From: Sphingomonas sp. SORGH_AS_0950
Lineage (GTDB): Bacteria; Pseudomonadota; Alphaproteobacteria; Sphingomonadales; Sphingomonadaceae
Assembly (NCBI RefSeq): GCF_030818415.1
Contig: NZ_JAUTAE010000001.1
Coordinates: forward strand, 870,501-934,500
Reading direction: 5' to 3'
DNA: 64,000 bases
Shown: positions 58,351-64,000 of the stretch, piece after piece
Layout: each line of letters opens with the position of its first letter
How positions within the stretch are numbered: position 1 is the first letter of the stretch
Position numbers and translations under genes: made by a program
Notes under the pieces: model-generated
What the model was told of the DNA's origin: nothing
Database searches by the model: none
Seen by the model: only the letters and a program-made list of their open reading frames with translations

Positions 58351-60408
58351 TTACCAGATGCGGACGCGCTGCGCCGGGGTCAGCGCCATCTTGTCGGTCG
58401 GCTTGACGCCGAACGCCTTGTACCAGGGGTCGAGGTTGCGGACGGTCAGCACCCGCTCATGGCCGGGCGAATGCGGATCGGACAGCAGCGCCTGCTGCAG
58501 CGCGGGGTCGCGCCACTTGGTCCGCCACACCTGCGCCCAGCCATAATAGAAACGCTGGTCGCCGGTCGTCCCGTCGATGATCGGCGCGGGCTTGCCGCCC
58601 AGCGACTTGTGATAGGCGTCGAGCGCGACGGTCAGACCCGCCAGGTCGGCGATATTCTCGCCCAGCGTCAGGCCGCCCTGGACATGCTGGCCGGGCAGCG
58701 GCTCATAGCCGTCATATTGCTTCACCAGCGCGTCTGTGAAGGTCTTGAACCGCGCCACGTCCTGCGGCGTCCACCAGTCGGTCAGCTTGCCGGTCGCATC
58801 GTATTTGCGGCCCTGATCGTCGAAATGGTGGCTGATCTCATGCCCGATCACCGCGCCGATACCGCCATAGTTGACCGCCGGATCGGCCTTCGGATCGAAG
58901 AAGGGCGGCTGGAGGATCGCCGCCGGGAAGACGATCTCGTTCATCGGCGGGTTGGCATAGGCGTTGATCGTCATCGGCGTCATGAACCATTCGCCGCGAT
59001 CGATCGGCTGGCCCAGCTTGTTGAGATCGCGCTGGAACTCGAAGGCATTGGCGCGTGCGACATTGCCGACCAGGTCGTTCCGGTCGATCCGAAGCCCCGA
59101 ATAATCCTTCCACTTGTCGGGATAGCCGATCTTGGGCGTGAAGGCGGCGAGCTTGGCCAGCGCCTTCTGCTTGGTCTCGGGCGCCATCCATTCCAGATTG
59201 CGCAGCCGGTCGCCCATCGCCGAGATCAGGTTCCGGACCAGCGCATCGGCGGCGGCCTTCGATTCCGGCGGGAAGTATTTGGCGACATATTGCTTGCCGA
59301 CCTCTTCGCCCAGCCCGTTGGAGACGAGGCCGACGCCGCGCTTCCACCGCGCCTGCTGCTCGGGCGTGCCCGACAGGGTGGTGCCGTAGAAGGCGAAGTT
59401 GGTCTTGTCGAAGTCGCTCGACAGATAGCCCGCATAGCTGCGCAGGACCTTCAGCATCGCATAGTCCTGAAGGACGTTCAGCGGCGTCTCGCTATACAGC
59501 TTGGCCTCGCCGGTGATCGCGCTGGGCTGCGCGACCAGATAGGCGGGGCGGCCCGCAATGCCCAGCGTCTGCATATATTGCGCCCAGGGGAAGCCCGGCG
59601 CCTTGGCGGCGAAGTCCGCCGCCAGCCACTTGTTATAGGTCTTGTCCGCGTCGCGGCTTTCGATCCGGGTCCAGTGGACACCCGCCAGCGCCTTTTCGAA
59701 GTTGAACACGGCCGCCGCGCGTGCCTCGGCATTGGGCTCGCCCGCCAGCGTCAGCATCCTGGCCAGATAGGCCTGATAGGCGGTGCGGATCGTCGCCAGC
59801 TTGGCGTCGTCCTTCAGATAATAATCGCGGTCGGGCAGGCCGAGCCCGCTCTGGCCGAAATTGGCGATATAGGTGTCAGGCGCCTTGTCGTCCTGGCCGA
59901 TATAGACGCCGAACGGCGCGCCGACGCCCTGCCGCTGGAGCGTGGCCATCTCGACCGCCAGTGCGTCGCGGCTCTGGGTCGCGCGGATCTGGTTCAGCCA
60001 CGGCTTGACGGGCGCGACGCCCTTGGCGTTGACCGCCGCCTCATCCATGAAGCTGGTGTAGAAATCGCCGACCTTGTCGCCCGGCCGCTTGGCCGCGTCG
60101 TCCAGGATGGTGCGGGTCTGCTCGAGCGAGCGGTCCTGCAGGACGTGGAACATGCCATAGGAGGAACGATCGGCGGGGATCGTCGTGGTCTTGTACCAGA
60201 TGCCATTGGCATAGTCGAAGAAATCGTCACCCGGCTTTACCGTGGTGTCGCGGCCCGCCATGTCGAAGCCGAAATCGCCGATTTCGGGGCCGTTCTTGGC
60301 ATGCGGCTTGACCGGGCCGACGGCGGCCTTGTCGACGGGGTTTTGGGTCTGGGCGAAAGCGGGGGAAATCGCGGTGGACAGAAGAGCGGCGACCAGCAGA
60401 GAGCGCAT
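58351..60408 (-). CDS. M13-family zinc metallopeptidase (neprilysin/PepO-like)
   Basis: A 685-residue exported peptidase with signal peptide SLLVAALLSTAISPAFAQ. The M13 signature is complete: VNAYANPPMNEIVFPAAIL, the zinc site IGHEISHHFDDQGRKYD, LTLGENIADLAGL with the third ligand, and the C-terminal CHP-like ending VRNLDPWYKAFGVKP. It probably degrades peptides in the periplasm. A second such peptidase, of the M3 type, is at 6729. Confidence 0.95.
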   Translation of the reverse strand: MRSLLVAALLSTAISPAFAQTQNPVDKAAVGPVKPHAKNGPEIGDFGFDMAGRDTTVKPGDDFFDYANGIWYKTTTIPADRSSYGMFHVLQDRSLEQTRTILDDAAKRPGDKVGDFYTSFMDEAAVNAKGVAPVKPWLNQIRATQSRDALAVEMATLQRQGVGAPFGVYIGQDDKAPDTYIANFGQSGLGLPDRDYYLKDDAKLATIRTAYQAYLARMLTLAGEPNAEARAAAVFNFEKALAGVHWTRIESRDADKTYNKWLAADFAAKAPGFPWAQYMQTLGIAGRPAYLVAQPSAITGEAKLYSETPLNVLQDYAMLKVLRSYAGYLSSDFDKTNFAFYGTTLSGTPEQQARWKRGVGLVSNGLGEEVGKQYVAKYFPPESKAAADALVRNLISAMGDRLRNLEWMAPETKQKALAKLAAFTPKIGYPDKWKDYSGLRIDRNDLVGNVARANAFEFQRDLNKLGQPIDRGEWFMTPMTINAYANPPMNEIVFPAAILQPPFFDPKADPAVNYGGIGAVIGHEISHHFDDQGRKYDATGKLTDWWTPQDVARFKTFTDALVKQYDGYEPLPGQHVQGGLTLGENIADLAGLTVALDAYHKSLGGKPAPIIDGTTGDQRFYYGWAQVWRTKWRDPALQQALLSDPHSPGHERVLTVRNLDPWYKAFGVKPTDKMALTPAQRVRIW

Positions 60409-60503
60409 CGAAATTCCCGAACAGGACAGTGATGCGACGGTTGTAGCGGGACGACACGGCTAGTCAAACCGTTAGAAACCCACGCCAAACCGATATACCG
60501 CTA

Positions 60504-61079
60504 TCAAATTGCGGGCGATCTCCGCCGGTTGCGCCATTTGCGCGCGATCCACAGCCGCCAGCCCAGCGCCGACGCCGCATAGCCGACCACCGCGCAGGAC
60601 GCGGTCAGGACGCACAGCCCCAGGCCGAAGGCGGGCCCCTGCTCCCACAGCCAGTGAAAGGCGCTGAGCGCCCATTGCAGCCATCCGGTCGCGGCCTCGG
60701 CCACCGGCTGGGTGTTGATCGGCGTCTCGCTGCGCAACAGGAACGTGCCGATGCGATAGGCGATGACCCAGATGATCGGGGTGGTCAGCGGGTTGGTGAT
60801 GAAGGTGGTCAGCGCCGCGACCGGCACATTGGCGCGGAACGGCAGCGCGAAGACCGCCGCGATCGCGATCTGCGCGACCGGGAACAGGAAACCCGCCACC
60901 ACGCCCAGCGCGACGCCGCGCGGCACCGACCGGCGGGTGAAACGCCACAGCTCGGGCGCCAGGACACGGTGCGCGACCGGGCGGAGCAGCCGGTTGCTCT
61001 CCATCGAATCGCGGGTCGGCATGTTGCGCCGGACCCAGTTCATCGTCCGGCCCCACATCGTCGGCGCGGCCGTGGCCAT
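60504..61079 (-). CDS. DUF2062 membrane protein
   Basis: A 191-residue inner-membrane protein of the DUF2062 family: GVALGVVAGFLFPVAQIAIAAVFALPFRANVPVAALTTFITNPLTTPIIWVIAYRIG contains the conserved NP-T-TP motif. A C-terminal helix follows (AFGLGLCVLTASCAVVGYAASALG). Its ATG overlaps the smpB TGA (TGATG), so the two genes are coupled. Biochemical role unknown. Confidence 0.88.
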   Translation of the reverse strand: MATAAPTMWGRTMNWVRRNMPTRDSMESNRLLRPVAHRVLAPELWRFTRRSVPRGVALGVVAGFLFPVAQIAIAAVFALPFRANVPVAALTTFITNPLTTPIIWVIAYRIGTFLLRSETPINTQPVAEAATGWLQWALSAFHWLWEQGPAFGLGLCVLTASCAVVGYAASALGWRLWIARKWRNRRRSPAI

Positions 61080-61558
61080 CAGCCGCGATCGCGCAGGATA
61101 CGGCCCTGCTCGCGCTTCCAGTCGCGTTCCTTGATCGAATCGCGCTTGTCGTGCGCCTTCTTGCCCTTCGCCAACGCCAGCTCCACCTTCGCACGTCCGC
61201 GCGAATTGAAATAAATCATCAGCGGCACCAGGGTCATCCCCTCGCGCGCCACCGCACCGTGAAGCTTGTTTATTTCGCGCTCATGAAGGAGCAATTTACG
61301 CGGCCGCTTGGCTTCGTGGTTGAAGCGGTTGCCGTGGCTGAATTCGGGCACGTTGGAATTGACCAGCCAGACCTCCTCGCCGCGCACCTCGGCATAGGAT
61401 TCCGCGATCGATCCCTCGCCGAAGCGAAGCGATTTCACCTCGGTCCCGGTCAGGGCGATACCGGCCTCATAGGTCGTCTCGATGGCGTAATCGAAGCGGG
61501 CGCGCCGGTTCTCGGCGACGATCTTCTTCTTGTCGAATGTCTGGGGTTTCGGGCGCAT
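61079..61558 (-). CDS. smpB: SsrA-binding protein SmpB
   Basis: Partner of tmRNA in ribosome rescue. From ATG 61558 the protein has 159 residues: [70 protein letters not shown] and the C-terminal basic tail [15 protein letters not shown]. An in-frame ATG at 61591 would add 11 residues that do not look like SmpB. It is followed by the overlapping DUF2062 gene. Confidence 0.95.
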   Translation of the reverse strand: MRPKPQTFDKKKIVAENRRARFDYAIETTYEAGIALTGTEVKSLRFGEGSIAESYAEVRGEEVWLVNSNVPEFSHGNRFNHEAKRPRKLLLHEREINKLHGAVAREGMTLVPLMIYFNSRGRAKVELALAKGKKAHDKRDSIKERDWKREQGRILRDRG

Positions 61559-61695
61559 GGACGGAGCGATGTAGGCGTTCGCGTCCGCCATGAAAAGCCG
61601 CTCGCTGTGCAATGTCCCGTTTCCGGGCGCTCCCCGCCTGTGCCATCCCGCGACAGGGCTGGCCCCGGGCGGAATGGCGGCGCAAAGGCGCGGGC

Positions 61696-62625
61696 ATGGG
61701 CCGGACACGCAAGCATCGATCGCTCTCCCGCATATGGCGCCTGGGCGTCGCCTGCACCGCGCTGGCGATAGTCGGTGCCTGTGGCGGCGGCACGGCGGAC
61801 GGCGACCCGGTGATCGTGACGCCCACGCCCGTCCCCTCGCCCACCCCGGCCGCCACCCCCACGCCGAGCGCGGGCGGATGGTGGCGGCCCGAGCGAACGC
61901 TCAGCTGGCAATGGCAGCTCAGCGGGACGCTCAATACCGGCTATGCCGTCGCCGCCTATGATATCGACCTGTTCGACAGCCCGGTCGCGACGATCGCCGA
62001 TCTCCATCGTCAGGGGCGCCGCGTGATCTGTTACTTCTCGGCGGGCAGTTCGGAAAACTGGCGCCCCGACGATGCGCAATTCGCCAGCGGCGACCGGGGC
62101 AAGGCGCTGTCCGGCTGGGCAGGCGAGCGCTGGCTGCGCATCGATTCGTCCGGCGTCCGCAAGGTGATGGCCGCGCGGCTCGACCTGGCGAGGGCCAAGG
62201 GCTGCGACGCGGTCGAGCCGGACAATGTCGATGGCTATGCCAATGATAACGGGCTCGGGCTGACCGCCGCGATGCAGCTGGACTATAACCGCTTCCTCGC
62301 CGCCGAGGCGCATGGCCGGGGGCTGGCGATCGGGTTGAAGAACGACACCGACCAGATCGCCGCGCTGCAACCCGCCTTCGACTTCGCGCTGAACGAGCAA
62401 TGCCATGAATTCTCGGAATGCGGCGGCTATTCGGCCTTTCTCGATGCCGGAAAGCCGGTGCTGGTCGCCGAATATGCCGACCGCTATCGCAGCAACAGCG
62501 GCGGCGCGCGCGACACGATGTGCGCGGCCTCGCGCCAGCAGGGGGTCCGCACGCTGGTCCTCGCGTTGGCGCTGGACGACAGCTATCGCTTCAGTTGCGA
62601 CGACGCGCGCCCAGCGGGATCTTGA
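61696..62625 (+). CDS. GH114-like lipoprotein (endo-alpha-1,4-polygalactosaminidase type)
   Basis: A 309-residue putative lipoprotein: signal [11 protein letters not shown] with lipobox Cys near residue 29, then a Thr/Pro linker ([10 protein letters not shown]). A TIM-barrel domain of the GH114/TM1410 type follows, with [58 protein letters not shown] and [12 protein letters not shown]. The conserved acids of EPDNVDGY are the likely catalytic or binding residues. It may cleave a galactosamine-containing exopolysaccharide. It sits on the opposite strand to smpB and dapA, and its end overlaps the small secreted protein gene at 62591. Confidence 0.82.
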   Translation: MGRTRKHRSLSRIWRLGVACTALAIVGACGGGTADGDPVIVTPTPVPSPTPAATPTPSAGGWWRPERTLSWQWQLSGTLNTGYAVAAYDIDLFDSPVATIADLHRQGRRVICYFSAGSSENWRPDDAQFASGDRGKALSGWAGERWLRIDSSGVRKVMAARLDLARAKGCDAVEPDNVDGYANDNGLGLTAAMQLDYNRFLAAEAHGRGLAIGLKNDTDQIAALQPAFDFALNEQCHEFSECGGYSAFLDAGKPVLVAEYADRYRSNSGGARDTMCAASRQQGVRTLVLALALDDSYRFSCDDARPAGS

Positions 62626-62914
62626 GCCGGATCATCGCGCGGTTGCTGGGAAAGCCGCCGACGCCCCCCTGCTCGACCTCCGCCGACAGGGTCCCCACGC
62701 CGGGGATTTCGGTGCGCGCCGTGGGCAGGGTCAGGGGCGAGGAACGGTCCGGGATGGGCCGCAACCGATAGCTTTCGGACGACCGCCCGCACACCACGAC
62801 ATCGCCGCCCGCATCGTCCGCCGGACAGCGGCCGGTGGAGGGACGCCTGAGCGCGGGCAGGACCGGGCCCGCCACCGCCCCGGCTTGCAAGGCCATCATC
62901 ACCGCGATCCACAT
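62591..62914 (-). CDS. Small secreted or periplasmic protein, unknown
   Basis: A 107-residue product with a hydrophobic start (WIAVMMALQAGAVAGPVLPAL) and a Cys pair in RCPADDAGGDVVVCGRSSESYRLR, a pattern recurring in small sphingomonad exported proteins. Its SD-like AGGGAAAGG lies in one arm of a strong hairpin just upstream. It is downstream of dapA on the same strand and overlaps the GH114 gene end by 35 bp. Function unknown. Confidence 0.65.
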   Translation of the reverse strand: MWIAVMMALQAGAVAGPVLPALRRPSTGRCPADDAGGDVVVCGRSSESYRLRPIPDRSSPLTLPTARTEIPGVGTLSAEVEQGGVGGFPSNRAMIRLKIPLGARRRN

Positions 62915-62916
62915 CG

Positions 62917-62950
62917 GCCGACCTTTCCCTGATCTCGGGAAAAGGTCGGC
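62917..62950 (-). promoter_or_regulatory. Hairpin covering the ribosome-binding site of the small secreted protein
   Basis: On the minus strand GCCGACCTTTTCCC pairs with GGGAAAGGTCGGC across a 7-base loop (one unpaired base). The 3' arm contains the GGGAAAGG that would serve as SD sequence, and the ATG at 62914 follows two bases after the stem. It could be a translational switch, or a dapA terminator without a U tract. Confidence 0.5.
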
Positions 62951-62969
62951 GATGATTGCGGCAGGAACA

Positions 62970-62983
62970 GGGCCGGACGGCCC
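62970..62983 (-). terminator. Short hairpin after dapA
   Basis: GGGCC-GTCC-GGCCC (minus strand) forms a 5-bp GC stem right after the dapA stop at 62987. No T run follows. Confidence 0.3.
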
Positions 62984-62986
62984 GGG

Positions 62987-63886
62987 TCAGATCAATCCGG
63001 CATGCGCCAGCGCGGCGTCCACCTGCGCGCGCGCCGCCTCGGACGGCCAGGTCATCGGCAGGCGGATGCCGGTCGGGAAATGCGGCATGATCCGGCTGAG
63101 CGCATATTTGACCGGGCCGGGCGAGGCGTCGGTGAACATCGCCTCGTGCAGCGGGAACAGCCGGTCATGCAGTTCGAGCGCGCGCGCGCTCTCACCCGCC
63201 GCGCAGGCCGCCTGGAACTCGGCGCACAGGCGCGGCGCGACATTGGCAGTGACCGAGATGCAGCCGACACCGCCCATCGCGTTGAACGCCAGCGCCAGAT
63301 CGTCATTGCCCGACAACTGGCAGAAATCCGCGCCCAGCGCCGCGCGGTGGTGCGAGACGCGCGGCAGCGCGCCGCTGGCATCCTTCACCCCGACGAAGAT
63401 GTCGGGCGCGGACTGGACGATCCGGATCAGCGTCGCCGCCTGGATGTCGGTCACCGTGCGGCCGGGCACGTTGTAGAGAATGATCGGCAGCGGCGCCTCG
63501 CGCGCCAGCTCGGCGAAGTGGCGGACGATGCCGTCCTGGCTCGGCCGGTTGTAATAGGGCGGCACCATCAGCGTGGCGTCGGCCCCCGCCGCCTGCGCGG
63601 CCTTCATATTCTCGATCGCGACGATCGTGTCGTTCGATCCCGCACCCGCGATCACCGGCACCCGGCCATTGGCCTGGTCGACGCACACCCGGACGACATG
63701 GAAATGCTCGTCCTTGGGCATGGTCGCCGCCTCGCCCGTGGTGCCGCACGCGACCAGCGCCGACGATCCCTCGGCGATCTGCCATTCGACGAAGTCCCGG
63801 AATTTCGCTTCGTCGAACGCCCCGCCGAGATGATCGCCACGATCGTCGAACGGCGTCACGAGCGCCGGAATGGACCCTGAAAACAT
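62987..63886 (-). CDS. dapA: 4-hydroxy-tetrahydrodipicolinate synthase
   Basis: Condenses pyruvate and aspartate semialdehyde in lysine and diaminopimelate synthesis. The 299-residue product has SIPALVTPFDD at the start, GTTGEAATM, Tyr in LYNVPGRTV, and the Schiff-base Lys in FVGVKDASG. In many alphaproteobacteria dapA lies directly before smpB; here a GH114 gene on the other strand and a small gene are placed between them. Confidence 0.95.
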   Translation of the reverse strand: MFSGSIPALVTPFDDRGDHLGGAFDEAKFRDFVEWQIAEGSSALVACGTTGEAATMPKDEHFHVVRVCVDQANGRVPVIAGAGSNDTIVAIENMKAAQAAGADATLMVPPYYNRPSQDGIVRHFAELAREAPLPIILYNVPGRTVTDIQAATLIRIVQSAPDIFVGVKDASGALPRVSHHRAALGADFCQLSGNDDLALAFNAMGGVGCISVTANVAPRLCAEFQAACAAGESARALELHDRLFPLHEAMFTDASPGPVKYALSRIMPHFPTGIRLPMTWPSEAARAQVDAALAHAGLI

Positions 63887-63976
63887 GAGAGGAAATGCGC
63901 TCCTGCTGCGCCGAAATTGGGCCGAAATGGGAAATTGTTCAGGACATGTACGGGTAGAGGCCCTATTCTGTCCACC

Positions 63977-64000
63977 ATGATGGCATTGACGAAGGCGGGG
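63977..64000 (+). CDS. Possible start of a gene running off the window
   Basis: ATGATGGCATTGACGAAGGC opens a frame divergent from dapA; only eight codons are visible. In related genomes a lytic transglycosylase gene is found here, but the sequence does not allow that call. Confidence 0.3.

Noticed and set aside
53943..58406. Very long open frame on the plus strand opposite ilvD, the response regulator and cckA
   Set aside because: It is a GC-bias shadow with Arg/Ala/Gly/His-rich composition and no domain. The minus-strand genes have clear catalytic motifs throughout.

Overview
The window is a GC-rich alphaproteobacterial chromosome segment, most likely from a Sphingomonas-type sphingomonad. 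Support comes from the conserved gene orders (lptD-surA-pdxA-rsmA; pckA opposite chvI-chvG-hprK-rapZ-EIIA-HPr), a short HprK, a CckA-type kinase, a large TonB-dependent receptor, and dispersed CTTCGACTTCGCTCAG palindromes. Most of it is core genome with tightly packed, often overlapping genes.

Layout. 1-9.3 kb: 5' part of a secreted arylsulfatase divergent from a TonB receptor, an HWE-type histidine kinase with a single-domain response regulator, a class A beta-lactamase-fold hydrolase that lacks the deacylation Glu, and an M3 peptidase. 9.3-18 kb: GNAT/ndk, holC/pepA, then lptD-surA-pdxA-rsmA. 18.0-31.4 kb: an accessory region ending at tRNA-Gln(TTG) with a tyrosine recombinase beside the tRNA. 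Its left half is wreckage: an IS481-family copy cut by an IS630 remnant, a metallophosphoesterase fragment split by an IS3-family element with a clear CGGTC duplication, a dnaE2 core fragment joined in frame to a foreign tail, and a truncated DUF4166 gene. Its right half is an apparently functional module: a small membrane protein, an SDR-DoxX protein and a DUF2269 protein (with the DUF4166 stump), divergent from a membrane histidine kinase and an NtrC-type sigma-54 activator. A sigma-54-like promoter palindrome lies between the two arms.

31.4-46.1 kb: ilvE, a MarR regulator, a second and full-length IS481-family copy with CCTAGG duplication, a TPR protein, rsmB, guaB, an SPFH/NfeD pair, pckA, and the ChvG/ChvI-HprK-RapZ-PTS cluster that links envelope or acid sensing to carbon and nitrogen status. 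46.3-64 kb: rmuC, def, recR, fmt, truA, an RNA m5U methyltransferase, the NAD(P)HX repair enzyme, a lipoprotein, ilvD, a response regulator with cckA, an M13 peptidase, DUF2062, smpB, a GH114-like lipoprotein, a small secreted protein and dapA.

Best candidate for an undescribed system: the sigma-54 two-component module at 23.6-29.2 kb. Other points worth attention are the IS481 copies that take their stop codon from the target site and share an internal frame-breaking hairpin, and the hairpin covering the ribosome-binding site of the small secreted protein at 62.9 kb. Function calls rest on reading motifs by eye; no database search was possible.
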